From Candidatus Stahliibacteriota bacterium (lineage in GTDB: Bacteria; Hydrothermota; Tepidihabitantia; SM23-42): 12,564 nt of DNA. Both the position numbers and the translations under genes were made by a program. Positions 1 through 6,212 of this stretch are shown here, piece after piece. Below the pieces are notes generated by a model, which saw only the letters and a list, made by a program, of their open reading frames with translations, was not told the DNA's origin and made no database searches. Where the stretch lies: NCBI GenBank assembly GCA_030613445.1, contig JAUWLY010000047.1, forward strand, positions 1 to 12,564. Direction: 5' to 3'. Numbering within the stretch: position 1 is the stretch's first letter; the number at the start of each line of letters is the position of its first letter.

Positions 1-549
1 CCGGATGTATTTAATATTTTATTGCAGCTTCTTGATGACGGTAGGTTAACTGATGGACAGGGTAGGACTGTAGATTTTAAGAACACGATTATTATTATGA
101 CTTCAAACCTCGGCAGCGAGGTTATAACAGATGATCTCAAAAGCGGCAAATTCGACTACGAAAAGAGCAAGAAGGAAATGTATGAAATATTGCAGAGGAG
201 CGTTAAGCCTGAATTCTTAAACCGTGTCGACGAAATCATTGTTTTTAAACCGTTGGAGTTTGAAGAAATAAAAGGGATTGTTGAACGAGAGCTCAAGAAA
301 GTTGAAAAGAACATCCGTGAATTCGGTTATAATATCAAATTTTCAGATACTGTAGAGGATTTCCTGGCCCATGAAGGGTTTGACCCGATGTATGGAGCAA
401 GACCTTTGCGCCGAGCAATCCAGAGACTTATTGAAAACCCACTTTCCAAAAGCATAATTGCTGGTAAATTCAAAAAAGACAGTACGATAAAGGTAGATAT
501 AGAAAAGGGAGTGGTCGTTTTTAAAAATAGAACCAATAATAAATCTTAG
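1..549 (+). CDS. clpC: ClpC-type Clp/Hsp100 ATPase, C-terminal part (5' end outside window)
   Basis: This is the C-terminal end of an AAA+ unfoldase that feeds proteins to a Clp protease or remodels them in the cytoplasm. The frame is open from base 1 and the visible part is 182 codons. It starts inside the second ATPase module, just after where Walker B would lie (PDVFNILLQLLDDGRLTDG). The sensor-1 segment (IIIMTSNLGS), the arginine-finger segment (KPEFLNRVDEII) and the sensor-2 segment (MYGARPLRRAIQ) follow in the usual order, and then the small D2 C-terminal domain. The FDYEKSKKEMYEILQ stretch and the short D2 tail resemble ClpC more than ClpB, but the middle domain that would settle this is outside the window. 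A TTG at 22 can be read as a start but is internal to the conserved domain. It converges with the next gene, leaving 14 bases between stops. Confidence 0.9.
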   Translation, partial: PDVFNILLQLLDDGRLTDGQGRTVDFKNTIIIMTSNLGSEVITDDLKSGKFDYEKSKKEMYEILQRSVKPEFLNRVDEIIVFKPLEFEEIKGIVERELKKVEKNIREFGYNIKFSDTVEDFLAHEGFDPMYGARPLRRAIQRLIENPLSKSIIAGKFKKDSTIKVDIEKGVVVFKNRTNNKS

Positions 550-563
550 ATTGGCGAGATAAT

Positions 564-2195
564 TTATCTGATAAATATCTGTTTATGCGTTGCATTCCTT
601 TCCTCAACATCTAATCTGAAGAAGTAGATACCATTGGCAACAGTGCGAAGGTTTTCATCCTTGCCATCCCAGTATACAGTCTTTGTGCCTGCAGGTTCAT
701 TTTGACGATCAACTAGAGTCTTGATTAATCTACCAGTATTGTCATAGATTTTGAGACATACTTTGCCTCGTGTAGTTGTTGTGTAGACAATTGTCGGATG
801 CTTCGTTACAGTAGGCATGTCTGGCGCAAAGCCGAAACTGAACGGCGTTTGTGTTATTGTCTTCTCGGCAATACCTGTTTGCATAATCATGACATTATCA
901 AATGCTGCATAACGTGCCCAGTTATCATCATCGTCGTAGTAGAAGTAAATTTGAATAAATGGATAACCATTGTACGCAGAAATGTCGACTGAGTCCCACA
1001 TTGGGCCAGTATCTGTAGTATAAGTTTTCAATGGAACAGCGGTCCAGGTTACGCCATCAAAATATTTAATACCAACCTCAGCCCAGTCAGATAAGCCCAC
1101 GTCATTATAAGCAAAACCATATTTTAACAAATCCACGGTGGAAACTGGAACAAAGGCTGGGGAGAGTGCAGTATCCTTGACCCAAGTTCCAGAACCAGCA
1201 GCATCAGAGTCAATCCACATGCATGAGTCACAAGATAATGGTATTTGCCAGGAAGCACCTTGATAATCTGATGCTTCTATGCCCCAGGCAGCTGGGAATG
1301 TCTGACCATTGGTATGTGTCCATCCTTGCCAGCCATCCTCAAAGTCCCAGACAATTTCAGCAGGAGGATTATCTGGATCAACCATAAATATCTGGTTGAC
1401 TGCTTCATTTGTAGCTACCCATAAAACCGGTCTTGGATGAAGAGTAGACTGCCAATCATAGGCAAGGCCGGCAACATTATTGAAAGAGAATTGTCTACCA
1501 GTAGGAGTTCCGTCAGTATTTATTTCCCAAACCATATTGCTGTTCCAACCGCCGACCCAGAACTTATTATTGAATGGATCATAAGTCAAACCGCGTTGGG
1601 AAGTAGATGTCCAGGTGGGATCACCAATTGAATCTGTGCAAGTACCAGCGGGTATGGTAAATTTATATGCTTTGTTCGAACCGCCAACTGCAAGAATCCA
1701 GAGTTCTCCCTCTTGCCAATTTTCACTTACATCAGCCATCCCAAATGCACCACCCTGAAGGCAATAAAAACTACCAGAGCCACCAATTTCATAGCAGTAG
1801 TGTGTAATATTTTCGGTTACCCAAGGATTTTGTTCATGACCAATTCCCCAGGATGAAGGAGGTAGTCCCCAGCTCGTGACAACAGAAGAGGTTATTGGAT
1901 CGATGACATATGAGTGATTGTCGAACATATTGACCAGGTATAGATATGTACCATCCCATGATAATCCAGCATTATCATAACCGTCGCCCGGCATACCAGC
2001 GGCTGCGAGATCAATAGTTAAAAGAATATCACCGAGGGCACGACCATCATCGACATGCACTGGTCCTGTAGATGCTTTTGTATTAATGCGTGAGTCAGGA
2101 TCATATGACTGTTTTGAAATTGCATTTTTTGTTGGTCCGGCAAAAAGAATTGACATTAAAGTCAGACAAAGTATTAAGGTTGATGCCTTATTCAT
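564..2195 (-). CDS. Secreted beta-propeller/jelly-roll protein with C-terminal FlgD-like sorting domain
   Basis: A 543-residue exported protein of unknown ligand. Residues 1-25 form a signal peptide (MNKAS, then a hydrophobic stretch to about A25) with no lipobox cysteine. Residues about 50-280 show propeller-like blades with recurring 'G-L-x-Y/W-D' phrases (AGLSWDGTYLYLVN, RGLTYDPFNNKFWVGGW, AGLAYDW). Residues about 283-440 look like a MAM/jelly-roll carbohydrate- or protein-binding module, starting WDFEDGWQGW and ending at AAFDNVMIMQTG. Residues about 455-543 form the FlgD Ig-like/T9SS-type C-terminal domain: CLKIYDNTGRLIKTLV, then VYWDGKDENLRTVANGIYFF. This type of tail usually directs surface display or secretion in FCB-group bacteria. 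The start is supported by GGAGGAG two bases upstream of the ATG and a near-consensus promoter at 2238-2265. I cannot name a substrate. Confidence 0.85.
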   Translation of the reverse strand: MNKASTLILCLTLMSILFAGPTKNAISKQSYDPDSRINTKASTGPVHVDDGRALGDILLTIDLAAAGMPGDGYDNAGLSWDGTYLYLVNMFDNHSYVIDPITSSVVTSWGLPPSSWGIGHEQNPWVTENITHYCYEIGGSGSFYCLQGGAFGMADVSENWQEGELWILAVGGSNKAYKFTIPAGTCTDSIGDPTWTSTSQRGLTYDPFNNKFWVGGWNSNMVWEINTDGTPTGRQFSFNNVAGLAYDWQSTLHPRPVLWVATNEAVNQIFMVDPDNPPAEIVWDFEDGWQGWTHTNGQTFPAAWGIEASDYQGASWQIPLSCDSCMWIDSDAAGSGTWVKDTALSPAFVPVSTVDLLKYGFAYNDVGLSDWAEVGIKYFDGVTWTAVPLKTYTTDTGPMWDSVDISAYNGYPFIQIYFYYDDDDNWARYAAFDNVMIMQTGIAEKTITQTPFSFGFAPDMPTVTKHPTIVYTTTTRGKVCLKIYDNTGRLIKTLVDRQNEPAGTKTVYWDGKDENLRTVANGIYFFRLDVEERNATHKQIFIR

Positions 2196-2237
2196 TACTC
2201 CTCCCTTTTTTGATTTTTACGAATTTCCTTACAAAAA

Positions 2238-2265
2238 ATTATACTCCCAATACTTTTGTTGTCAA
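2238..2265 (-). promoter_or_regulatory. sigma70-like promoter of the 564-2195 gene
   Basis: On the minus strand, TTGACA (2260-2265) and TATAAT (2238-2243) are separated by 16 bases. Both boxes match the consensus exactly. The predicted transcript starts near 2230, giving a leader of about 35 bases with the GGAGGAG ribosome site at its end. Confidence 0.8.
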
Positions 2266-2315
2266 GTACTTTTCCCTAATTTCAGTAAGATTAATTTTTT
2301 GATAAAAATCACTCA

Positions 2316-2343
2316 TTGATATTTAGCAGCTAATATTTATAAT
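2316..2343 (+). promoter_or_regulatory. sigma70-like promoter upstream of a gene relic
   Basis: TTGATA (2316-2321) and TATAAT (2338-2343) are separated by 16 bases. No intact gene starts in the next 300 bases. It points into the frameshifted remnant at 2371-2660, or into an untranslated transcript that could read on into fpg. Confidence 0.55.
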
Positions 2344-2370
2344 ATACATAAGAGACACTTCTTCAACAGG

Positions 2371-2660
2371 GTTTATGGCATACCAGAACGATTTACAGGG
2401 CAACCTACACCAGAAAGTAAAGTATCAGGATATACAAAAGCAAATCATTCAGAAGTTATTTTTCCACACGCATAAACCACAGCAGTTTCAGTATCGTCTA
2501 TGGTGAACCAGGGTTGAAGGATATTAAGATATATGATGCTAGAGGTAGAATGATTAAACAATTAACCAGGTTATCTGGTATGCTGATGACAAACATGGTA
2601 GAAGAATATCACAAGGGACTGTCCCTTTATGACCCTTTGCTTATGCTTTGGAATAAGTAA
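2371..2660 (+). pseudogene. Frameshifted remnant of a secreted-protein C-terminal (FlgD-like) domain
   Basis: Three plus-strand frames, read in succession, spell the tail of a secreted protein of the kind seen at 564-2195. Frame 1 (from 2371 to the stop at 2473) gives a linker-like YGIPERFTGQPTPES. Frame 3 (open 2421-2660) gives SIVYGEPGLKDIKIYDARG followed by RMIKQL, the signature strand pair of the FlgD Ig-like fold. Frame 2 (from 2573 to the stop at 2630) gives IWYADDKHGRRISQGTV, matching the 'W-D-G-K-D-x-x-G-x-x-V-x-x-G-x-Y' strand. At least two frameshifts and no plausible start indicate decay. A 42-codon open frame from ATG 2375 also exists, but it cuts across these matches and I do not favour it. 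The rest of the 502-base gap (2196-2697) holds only promoters. Confidence 0.6.
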
Positions 2661-2664
2661 TAGC

Positions 2665-2692
2665 TTGATTTTCAATATTAATTCAATATAAT
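2665..2692 (+). promoter_or_regulatory. Promoter of the fpg-ligase-rtcA cluster, predicted leaderless
   Basis: TTGATT (2665-2670) and TATAAT (2687-2692) are separated by 16 bases. The -10 box ends only 5 bases before the fpg ATG at 2698. Transcription should therefore start on or next to the initiation codon, and no ribosome binding site is visible. Confidence 0.65.
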
Positions 2693-2697
2693 TTTCT

Positions 2698-3525
2698 ATG
2701 CCTGAGTTGCCTGAACTTGAGGTTCTGAAAGAAAAACTTAGTTCACAGATCAAAGATAAGGTAATTTTGAATCTTATTGTGCTTAACCCATACCTTCTGA
2801 AAAACTTTTTTCAAGGTGATCTGGCTGGACATGTAGTAAAACACATTCAAAGGCAGGGAAAATACTTGATTCTTGAACTCGATTCCCTTCGTTTGATAAT
2901 ACATTTGATGTTACGTGGTTCTCTAAACTTTCTATTGCCGGGAGCAAAGATCAAGAGGTCTGCGGCTGCTGTCTTGGAATTTACAGATCACTCAAAACTC
3001 GAATTCAGCGAAATCGGTCACAAGAAGAGGATGTCAATGCACATACTACCAAACCAAACAACCTTAAAGCAGATTGAAAGGTTAGGTCCTGACCCTTTTG
3101 ATAATGATTTCACAGTAAGCAAATTGTCTAACATTCTGAATGAAAAGGCGCGTCAATTGAAATCTCTTCTACGCGATCAAACAAAAATATGTGGGCTTGG
3201 TAATGCTTATACTGATGAGATTCTGTGGTTAGCGCGTTTATCGCCCTTTAAAATCAGTACAAAACTGAGTGATGATAAGATAAAGAGATTATACAGTGCC
3301 ATACGAAATGTCTTAGAAGGTGCTATTGCGATCATACGAGAAAAGGGGATATCTGAAAAAAGGACATTCTTGCAGATACATAACAAGAAAGGCGAGCTAT
3401 GTCCCCGTTGTGAAGAGCCAATTCAATATGTTAGTTCTAGTAGCTCAGATACATATTATTGCCCTAGATGCCAGACCAGTGGTCGCAAATTGAAAGATCG
3501 ACGTATGTCCAAATTCTATCGATAA
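2698..3525 (+). CDS. mutM: Formamidopyrimidine-DNA glycosylase family protein (Fpg/MutM)
   Basis: Base-excision repair enzyme that removes oxidised purines and nicks the abasic site, leaving 3'- and 5'-phosphates in the classic Fpg reaction. It has 275 residues, normal for the family. The N-terminus MPELPELE provides the catalytic Pro2 and Glu3 and fixes the start. K55 in QGKYLILEL matches the conserved beta-hairpin lysine, and M71 matches the void-filling methionine. The H2TH motif lies at about 166-183 (GLGNAYTDEILWLARLSP), and the zinc finger uses C235, C238, C255 and C258. Two oddities: the usual 'D-P-R-R-F-G' loop reads EIGHKKRMSM (about 105-114), and a basic tail of about 16 residues follows the last zinc cysteine. 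It has no Shine-Dalgarno sequence and lies 15 bases upstream of the DNA ligase gene, so the two are probably co-transcribed. Which lesions it prefers is not certain. Confidence 0.92.
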   Translation: MPELPELEVLKEKLSSQIKDKVILNLIVLNPYLLKNFFQGDLAGHVVKHIQRQGKYLILELDSLRLIIHLMLRGSLNFLLPGAKIKRSAAAVLEFTDHSKLEFSEIGHKKRMSMHILPNQTTLKQIERLGPDPFDNDFTVSKLSNILNEKARQLKSLLRDQTKICGLGNAYTDEILWLARLSPFKISTKLSDDKIKRLYSAIRNVLEGAIAIIREKGISEKRTFLQIHNKKGELCPRCEEPIQYVSSSSSDTYYCPRCQTSGRKLKDRRMSKFYR

Positions 3526-3540
3526 ACCGTATGTTTTACA

Positions 3541-5067
3541 ATGTTATTTAAGAATTTAGTTGAATATTCAGAGAGAATAGGAAAAACCTCATCGAGGCAC
3601 GGAAAGATCGCAATTATACTTGGATTCCTGAAGAAACTATCACAACGTGAGTCTGAAATCGGCGTCAACTTTATATCAGGAAAGATAAGTCAAGGAAAAC
3701 TTAGCCTTGCATCGAAAGGGCTTGTCCTACTGGTTAAGATACGTGGTAGTATGGAAAGACCGCCAGATCTATTAGCAATAGACCGAGCTCTTGATTTAGC
3801 AGGAAAAGCTAAAGGTAGAAAAAAGGTTGAGGTTCTAGGTCCCCTTTTTCGACGGCTATCTGCACCTGAAAAGAAGTTCCTGGCAGCGCTCATAAGTGGC
3901 GAAGTGCATCAAGGTGCGGGTGAAGGGTTAGTTAAAATGGCGATAGCCGGGTGTTTTGGACTTCTTGGCGCTGAGATCGATCAAGCCTATCTGCAAAAGC
4001 CTGATTTGGGTTCACTCTTCGCTTATCTACTTCAACATGGAAAAGCTGGTATTCACCGCTTGGGAATTAGTGTTTTTCATCCAGTTAAGCCTATGCTTGC
4101 CCAAATCACCGAATCAATCGATGATCTTGCGAACGAATACCGTGATCTATCAATAGAATACAAATATGACGGTGTGCGAGTACAAGTCCATCGTAAGCAA
4201 GATCGGATAAGAATTTTTTCGAGGAACCTGAAGGATATTACTATACATTTTCCAGAAATAGCAGATATGGTCAGGACAATACCGCTCAATGAATTTATTC
4301 TAGATGGTGAAGCGATAGGTGTTGATAATAAGGGAAAGCCCGTGCCTTTTCAAGTATTAGCAAAGAGAACGATGCGGAAAAAGAATATCAAAAAGATGAT
4401 GGCACAGATTCCGGTTGTCCCCAAGTTCTTTGACATTCTATATTTTGATAAGGAGGATCTTACTTCCAAAGCATATGTTGAACGTGTGCGAATTCTGAAT
4501 GAGGTAATTATAGATAGGACATATCTTGTGGATTGGGAAAAACCAAGGAAAAAGGGGGATGTGTCACAATTTTTCAGGAGGTCAATACAAGCTGGCAATG
4601 AAGGGATTATGGCCAAGCTACTCGACGCTCCATATCGAGCTGGGAAACGAGGTAAATACTGGTTTAAGTTAAAGAATGTCTATACAATAGATTGTGTTAT
4701 ACTCGCAGCAGAATGGGGTCATGGACGACGGGAAGGATTGCTTTCAAACCTCCATCTTGGTGTATTAGATGAGACAAAGACAAAATATCTAATGGTCGGC
4801 AAGACATTCAAAGGTTTAACCGATGAGATACTTGTTTGGTTTACTGAACATCTACCTGCGCTAAAAGTCCATGAAGATGCATGGACAGTATATGTGCGAC
4901 CGCATGTAGTTGTTGAAATTGCCTTTAATGAAGTCCAAAAGAGCCCTAAATACGATTCAAAGTTTGCCCTAAGGTTTGCCCGAGTGAAGCGTATCAGGAA
5001 GGACAAATCAGCCAGGGAAATCAATACGATACTTGATTTGGTGAAGCTGGGAAGAAGCGATGATTGA
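3541..5067 (+). CDS. ATP-dependent DNA ligase, archaeal/LigB type
   Basis: Seals nicks in DNA through a lysyl-AMP intermediate. It has 508 residues in three parts: an alpha-helical DNA-binding domain (1 to about 195), the adenylation domain (about 195-385) and the OB-fold (about 385-508). The nucleophile is K208 in YKYDGVRVQVH. E257 in FILDGEAIG is motif III, EGIMAK (354-359) is motif IV, and FKLK (K376, K378) is motif V. The N-terminal domain separates it from the short LigC/LigD-type bacterial enzymes. Archaeal ligases of this type run about 560 residues and bacterial LigB about 500. The ATG at 3541 has no clear ribosome site; an earlier ATG at 3531 hits a stop after six codons. Its last 8 bases coincide with a first copy of the rtcA start (ATG at 5060). 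Bacteria normally rely on NAD-dependent LigA for replication, so a repair role is more likely. Confidence 0.93.
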   Translation: MLFKNLVEYSERIGKTSSRHGKIAIILGFLKKLSQRESEIGVNFISGKISQGKLSLASKGLVLLVKIRGSMERPPDLLAIDRALDLAGKAKGRKKVEVLGPLFRRLSAPEKKFLAALISGEVHQGAGEGLVKMAIAGCFGLLGAEIDQAYLQKPDLGSLFAYLLQHGKAGIHRLGISVFHPVKPMLAQITESIDDLANEYRDLSIEYKYDGVRVQVHRKQDRIRIFSRNLKDITIHFPEIADMVRTIPLNEFILDGEAIGVDNKGKPVPFQVLAKRTMRKKNIKKMMAQIPVVPKFFDILYFDKEDLTSKAYVERVRILNEVIIDRTYLVDWEKPRKKGDVSQFFRRSIQAGNEGIMAKLLDAPYRAGKRGKYWFKLKNVYTIDCVILAAEWGHGRREGLLSNLHLGVLDETKTKYLMVGKTFKGLTDEILVWFTEHLPALKVHEDAWTVYVRPHVVVEIAFNEVQKSPKYDSKFALRFARVKRIRKDKSAREINTILDLVKLGRSDD

Positions 5068-5084
5068 AGTCGATGCTAACTATT
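5060..5084 (+). repeat. Direct repeat, left copy (relic of the original rtcA start)
   Basis: These 25 bases match 5136-5160 at 23 positions. Each copy begins with ATG and encodes MIEVD followed by a residue and NY. The ATG lies inside the end of the ligase gene, 8 bases before its stop is complete (ATGATTGA). This is a typical start/stop overlap, so I read this copy as the ancestral rtcA start. Confidence 0.85.
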
Positions 5085-5143
5085 CCCCGGTATCCCTTCT
5101 CCCTTTGAAGGGAGAGGGAGGGGTGAGGGTGAAAAATGATTGA
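5060..5143 (+). CDS. Possible 27-residue peptide created by the insertion
   Basis: Reading from the left-copy ATG gives MIEVDANYSPVSLLPLKGEG and seven more residues, ending at TGA 5141-5143. It overlaps the ligase stop by 8 bases at its start, and the rtcA ATG by 8 bases at its end, using the same ATGATTGA string both times. It may be translated only as a relay that keeps rtcA translationally coupled to the ligase. The residues themselves come from a repeat element and probably have no function. Confidence 0.3.
   Translation: MIEVDANYSPVSLLPLKGEGGVRVKND
5085..5135 (+). repeat. GC-rich hairpin repeat inserted between ligase and rtcA
   Basis: A 51-base segment of unusual composition within an AT-rich gene cluster. 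The centre CCCTT-TG-AAGGG (5101-5112) extends outward as TCTCCCTT/AAGGGAGA and then with G-T pairs. The right side continues as GAGGGAGGGGTGAGGGTG. I recall this CCCTCACCC/CCCTCTCCC hairpin type as a short dispersed intergenic repeat in many bacterial genomes. It is flanked by 25-base direct repeats. Its last bases (AGGG, then six bases, then ATG) give rtcA a ribosome-site-like sequence. Confidence 0.75.
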
Positions 5144-5160
5144 AGTCGATGGCAACTATT
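5136..5160 (+). repeat. Direct repeat, right copy (current rtcA start)
   Basis: The partner of 5060-5084, with two mismatches at the glycine/alanine codon region (GGC here, GCT in the left copy). The copies are 76 bases apart, which is not a multiple of three, so the left ATG can no longer enter the rtcA frame. This copy supplies the working start. GGN at codon 6 matches the RtcA family (DGNYFEGGGQ), so this copy keeps the selected sequence while the left one has drifted. Confidence 0.85.
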
Positions 5161-6158
5161 TTGAAGGTGGTGGTCAAATAATCCGAACCGCCATTGCTTT
5201 ATCAGTTATAACCAAGAAATCGATTCATATTTTCAATATTCGTAAGGGAAGAAAAAACCCGGGATTAAGACCACAACACCTTGAAGCAATTGCTGGTGTT
5301 GCCAAGATATGTGGAGCAGCGGTTGAAGGGCTGAAGATTCAATCTCTGGACATTACTTTTTGCCCAGAGCGTGCGCACGGAGGTTCCTTCACAATAGACA
5401 TACACACTGCCGGTTCAGTCACACTCGTTATGCAGACCCTTTTGCCGATAGCTACCTTTGGTGAATCACCGTACCATTTCGTGATCAAAGGTGGTACTGC
5501 AGTCCCATTTAGTCCGCCAATAATCTATTTTCAAGAGGTTTTTTGTCACTTCTTAAGACTAATGAATGTTGTGGTTTCAGTATATATTAATAAACATGGG
5601 TTTTATCCGGGTGGAGGTGGCGAAATTGCAGTTAGTGTTATGCCTGCTCAACTAACCAGCATAGATATTACCGATCGCGGAGAAATGAACAAAATTGAAG
5701 TTTTCTCAGTCGCTAGCAACCACTTGAAAGATACTAAGGTTGCAGAACGGATGACAAAGGGTTTTAAAGAAATCATCCCTGACGCTAGGTTCAAGACTTC
5801 TTATGTCAGTTCTCGTTCTCCAGGCTGTTTTGTTACTGCAATTGCCTATTGTGATAATAGTAGCCGTATGGGCGCAAGCGCACTCGGCGAGCTCAGGAAG
5901 AAAGCTGAGGATGTTGGTCGCGATGCGGCACGTCACTTAAAGCACGTCCTTGAATCTGATGCAGTTATTGATTATTGGATGGTCGACCAGATAATCCCTT
6001 ATATGGCATTAGCGACTGTCAAGACAAGTGCACCATCGAGAATATGCATCCCAACTTTGACAAAACACGCAGAGACGAATATCTGGGTTGTGGAAAAGTT
6101 CCTGCCTGTGGAGTTTGAGATTCAAAACAATATTATGGTCTGTGAAAAAAGAATGTAG
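5136..6158 (+). CDS. rtcA: RNA 3'-terminal phosphate cyclase RtcA
   Basis: Converts an RNA 3'-phosphate to a 2',3'-cyclic phosphate through a histidyl-AMP intermediate. It has 340 residues, the usual length. The family landmarks are in order: EGGGQIIRTAIALS (10-23), NPGLRPQHLEA, HTAGSVTLVMQTLLP, GGTAVPFSPP, HGFYPGGGGE, DQIIPYMALA, and the catalytic H311 in TKHAETNIWVVEKFLP. Family members are also reported to adenylylate 5'-phosphate ends of DNA and RNA. It is the third gene of the fpg-ligase cluster rather than being next to rtcB or rtcR, as is often seen. The start at 5136 lies in the right-hand copy of a duplicated segment; upstream coupling to the ligase was evidently direct before the hairpin repeat arrived. 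The next gene converges 54 bases downstream, and a weak stem (CTCAA/TTGAG, 6162-6175) lies in the gap. Confidence 0.95.
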   Translation: MIEVDGNYFEGGGQIIRTAIALSVITKKSIHIFNIRKGRKNPGLRPQHLEAIAGVAKICGAAVEGLKIQSLDITFCPERAHGGSFTIDIHTAGSVTLVMQTLLPIATFGESPYHFVIKGGTAVPFSPPIIYFQEVFCHFLRLMNVVVSVYINKHGFYPGGGGEIAVSVMPAQLTSIDITDRGEMNKIEVFSVASNHLKDTKVAERMTKGFKEIIPDARFKTSYVSSRSPGCFVTAIAYCDNSSRMGASALGELRKKAEDVGRDAARHLKHVLESDAVIDYWMVDQIIPYMALATVKTSAPSRICIPTLTKHAETNIWVVEKFLPVEFEIQNNIMVCEKRM

Positions 6159-6212
6159 TTACTCAATTTATTGAGCCCATGTCTTTCAAAAGAGTATTAG
6201 CGAAAGCAAAAA

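Noticed and set aside
557..569. Palindrome AGATAA-T-TTATCT between the convergent ClpC and propeller genes.
   Set aside because: Too short, AT-only in its core, and without a U-run; it overlaps the minus-strand stop codon. Not enough for a terminator call.
2375..2503. A 42-codon plus-strand ORF from ATG 2375 with a weak AGGG site.
   Set aside because: It crosses, in the wrong frame, sequence that matches a FlgD-like domain in other frames, and its glutamine-rich product resembles nothing I know.
2614..2628. AAGGGAC-T-GTCCCTT palindrome before fpg.
   Set aside because: The one-base (or three-base) loop makes a poor RNA hairpin, and it falls within the decayed domain, so chance is the simplest explanation.
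6162..6175. CTCAAT/ATTGAG stem after rtcA.
   Set aside because: A stem of 5-6 mostly A-T pairs with no U-run is a weak terminator at best, so it is mentioned only in the rtcA entry.
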